Of a DNA stretch of 40,332 nt, positions 24,723-34,283 are shown in pieces. Source of the stretch: Leptospiraceae bacterium (lineage in GTDB: Bacteria > Spirochaetota > Leptospiria > Leptospirales > Leptospiraceae); contig JANYCR010000623.1 in NCBI GenBank assembly GCA_025360185.1, positions 1 through 40,332 on the forward strand, given 5' to 3'. Each line of letters opens with the position of its first letter. Position 1 is the stretch's first letter. Position numbers and translations under genes: made by a program. The notes under the pieces are model-generated. The model saw only the letters and a list, made by a program, of their open reading frames with translations, ran no database searches and was not told the origin of the DNA.

Positions 24723-25523
24723 CTAGTCCTTCTTTTGGTTTATTAGTGTTTTAAAGTGTTTTATAACTAATGTATTAACATTTTCTAATTCTTTAAGGAT
24801 TGGACTTGAATTTGAATATTCAAGATCATTTGCCAAGATTAAATAATAACGAAGTTCTTCAATGTAACCACGACATTTTCCTAAAAATCTGGCTAAGTCT
24901 TCTTTTTGTTTCCTTGTTGAACCTTCCATTATGGTTAGAGGAAGGGAAGTTGCTGATTTTCGTATGCGTGATGTTAGATTATCAAGTTCATCTTTTGGAA
25001 AATTCTTTGTGAAGTTATAAATTTTGACTACAAGCTTATGAGATTCTTTCCAGACCAGAGATTCGTTTTGAACGGATAAGGCTTGTTTTCCTCTGTCACT
25101 CTCTATTTCAAATAAGGATTTAAATTCGTTTGGAATTGGAATGACTTTTTTAATTGAATAATCAAAAAATAAAACTCGAATTTTGATAAAAGCGACTGGA
25201 ATGGTCTCATTATTCTTTGTCATCCGAAAATTTAAGTCGAAAGCTTTCTCCATGAAATTATCTGGAACTACATCAATCTTTACGATGTCCTTATATAATA
25301 GCTCACCCTGGTAAGCGATATTTGCATTTGCAAAAATTACACTTTTTTCTTTTAGATTTAGAACGTTAAACTTATAATGAGCAAAAAAAGCTAGGTAAGC
25401 CTCCATTACAATGTCTAGGATCGTGGCAAAAGAAACGTGCACATCTAGACTTAAATCAATTCTTCTAATTGGTATTTCAATTGAGAATGGATAGTTGGTT
25501 GGCATTTCAACTTTATTGGACAT
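24723..25523 (-). CDS. Fusion of hotdog thioesterase-like domain and four-helix-bundle (23S rRNA IVP) domain
   Basis: Counted from ATG 25523 (266 residues). Residues about 10-140 match the 4HBT/acyl-CoA thioesterase hotdog fold: IPIRRIDLSLDVHVSFATIL, an aspartate at the usual active-site position, then VIFANANIAYQGELLYKD. Residues about 160-262 match the four-helix-bundle protein family found in 23S rRNA intervening sequences: LVWKESHKLVVKIYNFTKNF, IRKSATSLPLTIMEGS, FLGKCRGYIEELRYYLILA. These families are normally separate proteins. The start is set by AGGAG 5 bases before ATG 25523; a longer start at 25556 lacks such a site. It is co-transcribed with the SDR. The hotdog half may hydrolyse or bind acyl-CoA/ACP; the bundle half may mediate assembly. 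Confidence 0.85.
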   Translation of the reverse strand: MSNKVEMPTNYPFSIEIPIRRIDLSLDVHVSFATILDIVMEAYLAFFAHYKFNVLNLKEKSVIFANANIAYQGELLYKDIVKIDVVPDNFMEKAFDLNFRMTKNNETIPVAFIKIRVLFFDYSIKKVIPIPNEFKSLFEIESDRGKQALSVQNESLVWKESHKLVVKIYNFTKNFPKDELDNLTSRIRKSATSLPLTIMEGSTRKQKEDLARFLGKCRGYIEELRYYLILANDLEYSNSSPILKELENVNTLVIKHFKTLINQKKD

Positions 25524-25528
25524 AAGAA

Positions 25529-25533
25529 CTCCT
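25529..25533 (-). promoter_or_regulatory. Ribosome site that selects start 25523
   Basis: AGGAG on the minus strand (25533-25529) lies 5 bases before ATG 25523-25521. The upstream in-frame ATG at 25556 has no comparable site. Confidence 0.7.
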
Positions 25534-25750
25534 GATGAGACATAACTTAAATTCATTCTTTAAAATGACAACATTTTTTTCTAAATGAGTTTCATTTTTT
25601 CAAATACGCTAGATATTTGTTTTCTTAGATTAAATGAAAATGAATTCAATATTAAGTTTGTAATGCTATCTGAAAAATATCTTGACTATACTATTTATTC
25701 AGAGTAACTCAAAATATATAGAAAATATTAAACAAAGGCAGAGGTAAAAA

Positions 25751-27019
25751 ATGCCCAAAAACCAAAGAGTTGTAATTACAGGGATCGGTACAATACTACC
25801 GAATGCATTTGATTTAGAGAGTTTTTGGGATAATCTAAAAAATGGTAAATCACAAATTGAATACTTGACTCGCTTTCCGACGGAAGGTTTTTCCATCAAA
25901 GTAGGGGCAGAGGTTAATGGCTTTGACTATAAAAACTTTCTTCCTGATTTGGATCCTAAATTAGCAAAAAATTATAACCACGAAACACTCGTCCTCATGG
26001 CAGCGATGGAGTTGGCAAGAAAGAATGCCAAACTAGAAAAAGATAGCCTCGATCCAACCCGCGTTGGTTTTATTGATTCTTCTTCTAGAGCTTCTCTTGC
26101 TTGGTGGGAACATGCGTGGAAGAGATACAATGAAATGCAAGATGAAACAGTTTTTGACAGATACGCAGTGTTAACCTCTATGGCATCGAATCCAACAAGT
26201 CTAACTGCAATTAATAGTAATATTCAGGGATTTGTCACAACGATTTCTGCTGCTTGTGTCGGAGGGCACCATGCTATTAGCCTCTGTTTTCAAGCTATTC
26301 GTAAAGGTCGTGCCGATGTAATGTATGCAGGCGGACATGAATTTCCACTTATTAAACCTTTAATGCAAATGTATTCTGATCCACAAAGTCGTGTGATGTC
26401 TTTAGAAAGCGAAGATCCCAAAAATGCAATGAGACCTTATGATATAAAACGGGATGGATTTTCCTTGGGAGAAGGAGCAGCCGTCTTATGTATGGAAAGT
26501 TATGACCATGCCAAAGCTCGTGGTGCAAAGATATATGCCGAAGTCTTTGGAACTTTAAGTTATAATGAAGCAGACCATGCAATGAGAATGGATATTACAG
26601 GAAGAAAAGCTGCCTCTGGAATTAAAAAATTAATTCAGATCAGTAAAAGAAGTATAGAAGATGTAGATTATTTTTGTGGTCACGGAACTGCAACTTATAC
26701 CAATGATTTGGCTGAAGGCAGGTCAATGAAATTATTGTTTGAAGGTGTCCCAAAAGAAAAATGGGCTCCCCTTGGTTCTATAAAACCGATTTATGGACAT
26801 ACTTTTGGTGCTGCTGGTATATTAAATGTAGCCGCTACCGCTTTAATGATAGACGAAGAAACTCTCTGTCCGACAATTAATCTAAAAAATGTAGATCCTG
26901 AATGTGATCAAGATCATGTAAGTGAAGGACCTAGAAAGGCTAAGATTGATTTTGCGATATCGCTTGCATTTGCAATTGGAAGTCAGTCCTCTTTTATTTC
27001 ACTCGGAACTCCAGATTAA
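25751..27019 (+). CDS. Beta-ketoacyl-ACP synthase, KAS II type
   Basis: A thiolase-fold condensing enzyme that extends acyl chains with malonyl-ACP. The catalytic Cys169 (TISAACVGGHH), His311 (CGHGTATYTNDL), Lys345 and His350 (SIKPIYGHTFGAAG) are all present, so it should be active. The 422 residues match FabF length. The N-terminus RVVITGIGTILPNAF is canonical. The motif around the cysteine (AACVGG rather than TACSSG) differs from housekeeping FabF, which suggests a specialised paralogue. A strong GAGGT ribosome site lies 6 bases upstream. The 227-base gap to the divergent thioesterase gene probably holds both promoters. A KAS III-like gene follows after 53 bases. Confidence 0.92.
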   Translation: MPKNQRVVITGIGTILPNAFDLESFWDNLKNGKSQIEYLTRFPTEGFSIKVGAEVNGFDYKNFLPDLDPKLAKNYNHETLVLMAAMELARKNAKLEKDSLDPTRVGFIDSSSRASLAWWEHAWKRYNEMQDETVFDRYAVLTSMASNPTSLTAINSNIQGFVTTISAACVGGHHAISLCFQAIRKGRADVMYAGGHEFPLIKPLMQMYSDPQSRVMSLESEDPKNAMRPYDIKRDGFSLGEGAAVLCMESYDHAKARGAKIYAEVFGTLSYNEADHAMRMDITGRKAASGIKKLIQISKRSIEDVDYFCGHGTATYTNDLAEGRSMKLLFEGVPKEKWAPLGSIKPIYGHTFGAAGILNVAATALMIDEETLCPTINLKNVDPECDQDHVSEGPRKAKIDFAISLAFAIGSQSSFISLGTPD

Positions 27020-27072
27020 TGCTGGGGTGGCTTTTATTTTTAATTTACACTTATTATTGTTAAGGAGAACAA

Positions 27073-28035
27073 ATGAAACTAAAATCAAACGGAATTCAAA
27101 TTACAGGCTACGGGGATTATTACCCTGAAAAAATTTTAACAGACGAGGAAATTCGAGGACGACTTAAATATCCTGAAATGCATCCGGCAGAAAAAGCAGT
27201 CATTGGAGATATAGGTGTAACTAAAAGACATAGAGCTAACGAAAAGGAAACATCCGTCTTCATGGCATCGAAAGCTTGCGAAATGGCAATGAAAAATGCA
27301 GGGGTATCTCCTGAGTCTATTGATTTGTATTTATTTTGTAACTGGACAGAGCGTTATTATTTACCTGACTTGGCGCCTCAAGCGTCTATTCTCAATGGAA
27401 CAAAGAATGCTTTAGCATTTGATCTTGGAACTGCCTGCACCGGATTTGTGCATGGTGTTCAAACAGCTAGTTGTTATTTGCAAACAGGAAAATGGAAAAA
27501 AGCTCTCGTCGTTGGTGCTGAAAGATTCTCAGAGAGAACTAAAAAGGGTGGTTACGGAGAATTTACCGCCGGTGATGCTGCCGCTGCAGTTGTGATGGAA
27601 TACACTGGAAATACTGATACTGGAATTATTGACACTTGTCTTTATGATGTTGGAAGTCTTATAGATGTAATTACTTGCACGGCACCTGCGGGGTTGGTTA
27701 GAAGTTATCCTGATTTAGTAACAAATGCTGCTGATTATTCTCTGAAAGCAATTGATTTACTCTTAGAGCGAAATGGATTAACGGAAACTGATATAACTTG
27801 GGTAGTGCCTCACCCTGGAACTGATATTGTAGTTAAGGATATTCTAAAACGAACAAAAGTTCCAAAAGAAAAATACCTTATGAACTATCCTAAAATGGGA
27901 AATGTTTCTGCTGCTTCTATTCCAACAGTGTTAGCTGAATACTACAACAATGGTACCATTAAAAAAGGAGATTTGATTCTAACTCCTGCTGTAGGTGGGG
28001 GTTTCTATTGGGGCGGCATATTGTACATAGCTTGA
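27073..28035 (+). CDS. Beta-ketoacyl-ACP synthase III-like protein
   Basis: A FabH-type condensing enzyme, which usually starts chains by joining acyl-CoA to malonyl-ACP. The catalytic triad is complete: Cys122 (DLGTACTGFVHG), His247 (WVVPHPGTD) and Asn277 (KMGNVSAAS). The 320 residues are the normal length, and the C-terminus GGGFYWGGILYIA is typical. An AAGGAG site lies 6 bases before the ATG. It pairs with the upstream KAS II gene; a hairpin at 28044-28090 ends the unit. Sequence alone does not give the primer. No acyl carrier protein gene is visible nearby, so a general ACP must be used if the pathway runs on ACP. Confidence 0.92.
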   Translation: MKLKSNGIQITGYGDYYPEKILTDEEIRGRLKYPEMHPAEKAVIGDIGVTKRHRANEKETSVFMASKACEMAMKNAGVSPESIDLYLFCNWTERYYLPDLAPQASILNGTKNALAFDLGTACTGFVHGVQTASCYLQTGKWKKALVVGAERFSERTKKGGYGEFTAGDAAAAVVMEYTGNTDTGIIDTCLYDVGSLIDVITCTAPAGLVRSYPDLVTNAADYSLKAIDLLLERNGLTETDITWVVPHPGTDIVVKDILKRTKVPKEKYLMNYPKMGNVSAASIPTVLAEYYNNGTIKKGDLILTPAVGGGFYWGGILYIA

Positions 28036-28043
28036 TACTTAGT

Positions 28044-28090
28044 TTTCCTAACTGAGTTTGAGTTGCAACGCACTAAATTCAGTTAGGAAA
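28044..28090 (+). terminator. Hairpin terminator after the ketosynthase pair
   Basis: Perfect 12-base arms tttcctaactga (28044-28055) and tcagttaggaaa (28079-28090), with a 23-base loop. A second, smaller T-rich/A-rich dyad follows (about 28101-28117). Together they should end transcription before the giant kinase gene. Confidence 0.6.
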
Positions 28091-28216
28091 GAAAATTCCT
28101 TTTTTCCTAAGGAAAAATTTTACCTTAAAAAAAAAATTGCATGACAAATTTCCATAAAACAAGACTCTTCTGAAATCTACAAATTGTTGTGCAATTTTTG
28201 AGGATTTTTTTTATTT

Positions 28217-31200
28217 ATGCAAGTAATCGAAGGTTATGAAGTTAAAGAAAGAATCAATTCTAATTCAGATATAGAAGTTTATCGAGCTATTGATAAATCG
28301 GATAATAAACCTATTATCCTAAAAAGCATTCCTATTCACAACGAATTTCATGCATCTATTATCAATCTTAAGAATGAATTTGATATACTCAAATATCTTA
28401 AGTCCGATCTCATGCTGGCAGTCTATGCTTTTCAAAGATATTCGAATGGCTTTTACCTTGCATACCAGGACACGGGAGGAGTTTCGTTAAAAGAATATGC
28501 TGATGGGAAAAAACTTCCCTTAGACAAATTTTATGAAATTGCGATTCGTTTAGCTGAAATACTTTCTGAGATTCATAGAAAGAAAGTAATTCATAAAGAT
28601 ATTAAACCTGAAAATATTATTATCAATCCAAATAATATGGATGTGAAATTAATTGACTTTGGAATTTCAACTAGGCTTTCGAAAGAAGAGACAAAATGGA
28701 CAGCGGCTAACGTTCTAGAAGGAAGTATTCAATATATTTCACCCGAACAAACAGGTAGAATGAATCGGTCTGTAGATTATCGAAGTGATTTTTATTCTCT
28801 CGGGGTTACTTTCTATCAGCTGCTTACAGGAAGATTACCTTTTGCAAATACTGATCTCTTAGAACTTGTTCATGCACACTTAGCGAAAACTCCTACTATG
28901 CCTCATGAGGTAGATTCTACAGTACCTATTTCGATTTCACATATAGTAAGTAAACTCATGGCGAAGACCGCAGAGAATCGTTACCAGACGGCTCTCGGAC
29001 TTAAACATGACTTGGAGCTAGCTGCAAAGACAGATGCTACTCAACTAATCGTTCTAGGCTCAAAGGATTTATCTGATGAGTTTAAGATTACTCAAAAACT
29101 TTATGGTAGATCGGAAGATATTATAGAATTAATCGAGACTTTTGCAGATGTACACGAGCATGGAACATCTAAGCTTATGCTCATATCGGGTTATTCCGGT
29201 GTAGGCAAATCTTCATTAGTCAAAGAAATTAATAAGCCAATTACTGCATCGAAAGGATATTTCTTAAGTGGAAAATATGACCAATACAATCGTAATTTAC
29301 CATTTAGTGCGATCATCCAAGTTTTTACAAATCTCATTCGGTTATTTCTTACTGAAAGCCCGGAAAGTATTGAAACATGGAAAGTAAAAATTCTTACCGC
29401 ACTTGGATCCAATGGTAAGGTAGTAACTGATGTTATCCCCGAATTAGAATTTATTATCGGAGAACAACCGGCTGTTGCTGAACTTGGCGCGCAAGAAAAC
29501 TCCAATAGGTTTTATTTAGTATTTCAAAATTTCATCAAGGTATTTGCTAATTTTGAACACCCACTCGCAATATTTTTAGATGACTTACAATGGGCTGACT
29601 CTGCATCGCTTGCATTAATTAAGAATTTAATGTTAGACCCAACAATGCGATATTTATTTTTGATGTTAGCTTATCGTGATAATGAAACGGATAGTAATCA
29701 TCCTTTTACAATCATGCTAGGTTCAATTAAGCAGGAAGGTTTTGAAACTGGGCTGATTTACCTGAAGCCGTTGCAAGAAGAGCACGTAAATGAAATGCTA
29801 CGGGATAGTTTATTTTGTAATGTAGAAGAGGTGGACACATTAGCTGGATTGGTTTTTCAAAAGACAGGTGGTAATCCATTTTTTATTACTGAGCTATTAA
29901 AACAGCTTACGAAAGAAGATTCGATTACGTTTGATTATGATAATGGAAAATGGCAGTGGGATATAGAAAAAATTCAGTCTACTCGAATTTCTGAGAATGT
30001 TGTAGAGCTACTGATAGGTAGAATCCAAAAACTTTCTGATAAAACACAAAATATATTAAAGTTAGCTTCCTGTATTGGGAATAACTTTGAGTTAGCCACA
30101 CTTTCACTAATTAACAATGCCTGGCCTCAGGACACAAAAAAAGATTTAGCTGAGACAATCAAAGAAGAATTGATTTATCCAGTTGGGGATAACTACAGGT
30201 TAGTCGATTCGATGGGAACTGATATAAAGGATATGAGGCGAAACTATGAAACCGCTAAAAAGATTGCTTATAGGTTTCAGCATGATAGAGTTCAGCAAGC
30301 AAGTTATGAATTAATTGGAGAATCCGAAAAAAAAGCTCTCAGGCTAAAGATTGGAAGAATTCTTCTGAAGAATGAAGGTTGGGAAGAAAATTTATTCGAT
30401 GTTGTCAATCATCTAAACATTGGTTCTGAATTAATTACAGAAGAGGCAGAGAAGAAGCAGTTAATAGAGCTTAACCTGCAAGCAGGCAAAAGAGCTAAAA
30501 TTTCAACTGCCTACAAGCCTGCTCTTGAGTATTTGACACAAGCTAATAAACTTATTAATGACTTTAGTAGTCCTTGGGATAAATATTATGATCTAGTTAT
30601 CATTGTTCTAAGAGAACTTGCGGAAGTGGAATACCTGAACGGAAATTTTGACAATTCGGAGCATTTAATTAATACAATTTTAAAGCATGCAAAGACGGAT
30701 ATCGAAAGAGGTGAAATATATCGTTTACTAATTGTACAATATACATTATCAACCAAGTATCCCCAAGCCATTGATGCGTTAAAAAAATCCCTTACTCCTT
30801 TTAAAATTTTTCTTCCTGATACGGATTTAGATGCTGCCATTGGAAAAGAGTTGGAGCTTTCTAAATCCTATCTGGGCAATAAAGAAATCTCATCTATTTA
30901 CAATGAACCCGAAATGACTAATCTAGAAAATATTATGGCTGTCAAATTACTTACAACAACTTTGCCTGCCTCTTATATTTCGAACCCTAAGTTGTGGTGT
31001 ATTATTGCACTTAAAACTACAAACCTCTGTCTGTTAAACGGGAATCTAGGCGAAACTTACGGTTATGCGTGTTATGGGATACTTTCCATTACGATGGGAA
31101 ATTACAAAGAGGGGTATGCATTTTGTAAATTAGCTTTAGACTTAAGTGAAAAGTTTAACAATATTGCAGAGAAATGTAAAGCAAGTAATGTGTATGCAAA

Positions 31201-33547
31201 TTATGGAAATTCTTGGGTTCATCATATTAGAGATACTTATAAGATTAATCAGGAAGGTTTTCAGGCTGGTTTAGATTCGGGAGAGTTTCAACATGCTAGC
31301 TACATAACGCTCCATATGCCGCTTAACGCATTTTATTCCGGTCAAAACCTTAATCAATTGCTTAAGGAAATGAAACAGCTTTTAAGTTTTAGCCAAAAGG
31401 CTAAAAACCATCTTGCAATAGATACGAATCTTGGTGTTGAGATAATTGCAAATAATCTTTCAGGCAGAACAGAAAATGTAAGCAAATTTAATAATGAAAC
31501 ATTGGATGAACAAGAATTTCTAAAGATGTGTATTGAGCATGGAAATTTATTTGTTATCTGTCTATATCAAATCATGCGTGCAGAAGTCTATTTTCTCTAT
31601 GAACGATTCGATGATGGTTTAAAGGACTTACTCGATGCTAATGAGTCTATTGGCTACATTGCAGGTGAAGAGGCTCTTGCGGAGCATAATTTTTATTATT
31701 CGCTGATTCTTTGTGCAATGTATAAAGATGCAAGCAAAGAGGATCGAATTAAGTATTTAATCCAGGTAAGAAATAATCAAAAGCAAATGAAGACTTGGGC
31801 AGAGAGTTGCCCTGAGAATTTTTTACATAAGTATTTACTTGTTGAAGCAGAAATTGCCAGAATTGAATACAAAAACTGGAAGGCAGCCAAGTTATATGAT
31901 GAGTCAATACTCGAAGCGCGTAAGAATGAGTTTGTGCAAAATGAAGCAATTGCAAATGAATTAGCTGCAAAATTCTGGCTTAAGAAAAAAAATTACAGGT
32001 TTGCGCAAAATTATTTTCTAGAAGCTTATAATTGTTATGAAGGTTGGGGTGCTATAAGGAAGTGCGAGGAATTAAGAGAGAAATATACAACCTTTATAAC
32101 AGACCAAAAGATTCCGTATGATTTTAGTAAGACGTTATCCGGCACAATGACTATCTCCACACAGACTGGCAACGGATCGTCCACACAATTGCATACAACG
32201 AATACCTTAGATTTGCAATCAGTGCTTAAAAGTTCTTCTGTTATTTCTGGAGAGATCAAGATAGAAAGTCTTTTGAATAAAATTATGAGTATTGTGATAG
32301 AGAATGCAGGGGCACAGCGAGGAGTACTACTATTAAAGAAAGATAAAAAGCTTTATGTAGAAGCTGAAGGTTCGATTTCATCAGAAGCCGTGAAGGTAAT
32401 GACGAATATCCCGATAGAAAATTTTTCTGACATCGCAAGTTCTGTAGTATACTATGTAGAGAGAACAAAAGAAAATCGTGTATTAATAAATGCGACGAGT
32501 GATGAAAAGTTTAACAAAGATATTTATATATCTAAGAATCAGATCAAATCAATATTATGCGCTCCGATCATGAAGCAGGGAGAGTTAACGGGGGTCTTAT
32601 ACTTGGAGAATAATTTATCTACGGGAGCATTTACTGCAGATAGGTTACAGGTTGTCAATGTGTTGTCTTCTCAGGCAGCTATTTCTATTGATAATGCTTT
32701 GCTGTACGCCAATATGGAGCAAAAGGTTCGTGATAGAACTAAAGAATTAGCAGAGACAAATGACCAGTTGGCGGAGAAAAATCAACATATAACGGATAGC
32801 ATCAATTATGCGAAGACGATTCAAGAAGCTATATTACCATCTAAGACAGCAATTGGAAATACACTCAAGGACTTCTTTATTTTGTTTAGACCCAAAGACA
32901 TTGTATCAGGAGACTTTTATTGGTTTACTTACTATGAAGGTTACACATTCATAGCAGCAGTTGACTGTACAGGGCATGGTGTTCCAGGAGCCTTCATGTC
33001 AATGATTGGAAGTTCTATACTAAACCAGATCGTGAAAGAGCAAAAGGTATTAGATCCTGCTTTAATATTAAAACATTTAAATAATAATGTGCGTCATGCG
33101 CTGCGTCAGGATGTAAAAGAAGATGCATCCAGGGATGGTATGGAGATTTGTTTTTGTAGAATAAATTCTTCTGGAGACGAAGTAGTATTTGCCGGTGGTC
33201 ATAGAACTCTTTACATGATGCGTGGTGATGAATTTATTTCTATTAAGGGAGATAAAGAATCTATCGGCGGCAAACAAAAAGAAGAGCGGGTGTATACCAA
33301 TCATATGATTAAAATTGAAAAAGGAGTTCGCACTGTAATCTATTTAACTACTGATGGTTTTCAGGATCAACCAAGTCCAGATGGTAAAAAGATTGGATCG
33401 AAAGGTTTACAAGAAATGATTCAAAAACATTATAGAGTATCCGGTCTGGAACAAAAGAAACTATTTGAGGAAGGATTAGATTCACATACTGAAAATAATG
33501 CAGAGCCGCAAAGAGATGATATTACTCTCATTGGAATTATTTTATAA
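28217..33547 (+). CDS. Giant sensor: Ser/Thr kinase + STAND ATPase + GAF + SpoIIE/PP2C phosphatase
   Basis: The 1776-residue protein has five parts. Residues 1-270 are a Hanks-type kinase with Lys36, HKDIKPEN (126-133, Asp128), DFG (147-149) and ISPEQTGR; the glycine loop is degenerate (INSNSDIE). Residues about 296-600 are a STAND/AAA ATPase with Walker A GYSGVGKSS (325-333) and Walker B LAIFLDDLQWAD (Asp455/456). Residues 600-1310 are helical, repeat-like. A GAF domain lies at about 1336-1495, then coiled coil (EQKVRDRTKELAETNDQLAE). The C-terminus (about 1545-1776) is a SpoIIE/PP2C phosphatase with metal aspartates Asp1566 (SGDFYWF), Asp1583 (DCTGHG), Asp1713 (TTDGF) and Asp1767 (RDDITL). 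No membrane segment is seen. The downstream SiaB- and SiaC-like genes suggest that the phosphatase part acts like SiaA. GAGGA stands 12 bases before the ATG. Confidence 0.93.
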   Translation: MQVIEGYEVKERINSNSDIEVYRAIDKSDNKPIILKSIPIHNEFHASIINLKNEFDILKYLKSDLMLAVYAFQRYSNGFYLAYQDTGGVSLKEYADGKKLPLDKFYEIAIRLAEILSEIHRKKVIHKDIKPENIIINPNNMDVKLIDFGISTRLSKEETKWTAANVLEGSIQYISPEQTGRMNRSVDYRSDFYSLGVTFYQLLTGRLPFANTDLLELVHAHLAKTPTMPHEVDSTVPISISHIVSKLMAKTAENRYQTALGLKHDLELAAKTDATQLIVLGSKDLSDEFKITQKLYGRSEDIIELIETFADVHEHGTSKLMLISGYSGVGKSSLVKEINKPITASKGYFLSGKYDQYNRNLPFSAIIQVFTNLIRLFLTESPESIETWKVKILTALGSNGKVVTDVIPELEFIIGEQPAVAELGAQENSNRFYLVFQNFIKVFANFEHPLAIFLDDLQWADSASLALIKNLMLDPTMRYLFLMLAYRDNETDSNHPFTIMLGSIKQEGFETGLIYLKPLQEEHVNEMLRDSLFCNVEEVDTLAGLVFQKTGGNPFFITELLKQLTKEDSITFDYDNGKWQWDIEKIQSTRISENVVELLIGRIQKLSDKTQNILKLASCIGNNFELATLSLINNAWPQDTKKDLAETIKEELIYPVGDNYRLVDSMGTDIKDMRRNYETAKKIAYRFQHDRVQQASYELIGESEKKALRLKIGRILLKNEGWEENLFDVVNHLNIGSELITEEAEKKQLIELNLQAGKRAKISTAYKPALEYLTQANKLINDFSSPWDKYYDLVIIVLRELAEVEYLNGNFDNSEHLINTILKHAKTDIERGEIYRLLIVQYTLSTKYPQAIDALKKSLTPFKIFLPDTDLDAAIGKELELSKSYLGNKEISSIYNEPEMTNLENIMAVKLLTTTLPASYISNPKLWCIIALKTTNLCLLNGNLGETYGYACYGILSITMGNYKEGYAFCKLALDLSEKFNNIAEKCKASNVYANYGNSWVHHIRDTYKINQEGFQAGLDSGEFQHASYITLHMPLNAFYSGQNLNQLLKEMKQLLSFSQKAKNHLAIDTNLGVEIIANNLSGRTENVSKFNNETLDEQEFLKMCIEHGNLFVICLYQIMRAEVYFLYERFDDGLKDLLDANESIGYIAGEEALAEHNFYYSLILCAMYKDASKEDRIKYLIQVRNNQKQMKTWAESCPENFLHKYLLVEAEIARIEYKNWKAAKLYDESILEARKNEFVQNEAIANELAAKFWLKKKNYRFAQNYFLEAYNCYEGWGAIRKCEELREKYTTFITDQKIPYDFSKTLSGTMTISTQTGNGSSTQLHTTNTLDLQSVLKSSSVISGEIKIESLLNKIMSIVIENAGAQRGVLLLKKDKKLYVEAEGSISSEAVKVMTNIPIENFSDIASSVVYYVERTKENRVLINATSDEKFNKDIYISKNQIKSILCAPIMKQGELTGVLYLENNLSTGAFTADRLQVVNVLSSQAAISIDNALLYANMEQKVRDRTKELAETNDQLAEKNQHITDSINYAKTIQEAILPSKTAIGNTLKDFFILFRPKDIVSGDFYWFTYYEGYTFIAAVDCTGHGVPGAFMSMIGSSILNQIVKEQKVLDPALILKHLNNNVRHALRQDVKEDASRDGMEICFCRINSSGDEVVFAGGHRTLYMMRGDEFISIKGDKESIGGKQKEERVYTNHMIKIEKGVRTVIYLTTDGFQDQPSPDGKKIGSKGLQEMIQKHYRVSGLEQKKLFEEGLDSHTENNAEPQRDDITLIGIIL

Positions 33548-33582
33548 ATCCAGAAGTTTTTAGAGGAAAGATACAATTCAGG

Positions 33583-33610
33583 TTGACTCAAAAAAGTATT
33601 TTGTGATACT
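33583..33610 (+). promoter_or_regulatory. Candidate promoter before the SiaB-like gene
   Basis: TTGACT (33583-33588), a 16-base spacer and GATACT (33605-33610) lie in the 187-base gap after the giant sensor gene. The SiaB-SiaC-cyclase genes may therefore have their own transcript as well as read-through. Confidence 0.3.
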
Positions 33611-33734
33611 GCTTTGGTATCGAGACTTAAGTCAGGAATGTTTTAAGTAAGTTTTCAAATCAATTCTAGCTAGTAAAATCAATGAAAAAGATATTATTGA
33701 CAATAATACAAATTTTAGGTTAGTGTAAAATCTT

Positions 33735-34283
33735 ATGAATCAAAATGGTGGACTATACAACCAGTATCTCGAGATAAAGGATCATAAGGTTCTTGTTTCG
33801 TTTAAGGGGGTGGTTTCTCAGGACATCTTAACCGAATTTGGTACTATGATTAAATCTTCCCTAAGTGCCGAAACTAAAACTAATCGTATTTTTGCTGTTT
33901 TTGTTGAGCTTGCACAGAACATTTTACATTATTCTGCTGAGAGGCGAATAACTTCATTTAGTAATGAAGGAATAGGCATAATTTTACTAAAAGAAAAACA
34001 AGATTTATTTTTCTTAAGTTCAGGAAACATGGTTTCCAATGAAAGTGTGGAAATAATTAAAGCAAAGTGCGAGAAAGTGAATGGAATGAATAAAGATCAG
34101 CTAAAGGTATACCATCAAGAATTAATAAGAGGTGGGCGTCCTAATGGAAGTAAAGGTGCTGGTCTCGGAATCGTCGATATTGCTCGGAAATGCGATAGCC
34201 CTATAGAGTGCACTATAAATCCTGTCGATGATACCATTTCATTTCTCTCTCTCTCTGTATCTTTTAAAAAGGACAATCAATAA
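33735..34283 (+). CDS. SiaB-like GHKL-fold protein kinase
   Basis: A 182-residue protein of the SiaB family (DUF6272), a relative of anti-sigma-factor kinases. The ATP-site N-box is FVELAQNILHYS (57-67: Glu58, Asn62, His65) and the G-box is GAGLGIVDIARK (141-152). In P. aeruginosa, SiaB phosphorylates SiaC and the SiaA phosphatase reverses this. Its neighbour downstream is SiaC-like and the protein upstream ends in a SpoIIE phosphatase, so the same trio is present. The TAA stop overlaps the next ATG (TAATG at 34281-34285), which implies coupled translation in a fixed ratio. The ribosome site is weak. Confidence 0.88.
   Translation: MNQNGGLYNQYLEIKDHKVLVSFKGVVSQDILTEFGTMIKSSLSAETKTNRIFAVFVELAQNILHYSAERRITSFSNEGIGIILLKEKQDLFFLSSGNMVSNESVEIIKAKCEKVNGMNKDQLKVYHQELIRGGRPNGSKGAGLGIVDIARKCDSPIECTINPVDDTISFLSLSVSFKKDNQ

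Noticed and set aside
24723-25060. IVP domain as sign of a nearby 23S rRNA gene
   Set aside because: No rRNA sequence flanks it; the domain is in frame with the thioesterase part and belongs to a protein-coding operon.
25682-25710. TTGACT with a 17-base spacer as promoter of the KAS II-like gene
   Set aside because: The matching -10 (TAACTC) is poor, and the nearby TATACT has no -35 at the right distance. A promoter must lie here but I cannot place it.
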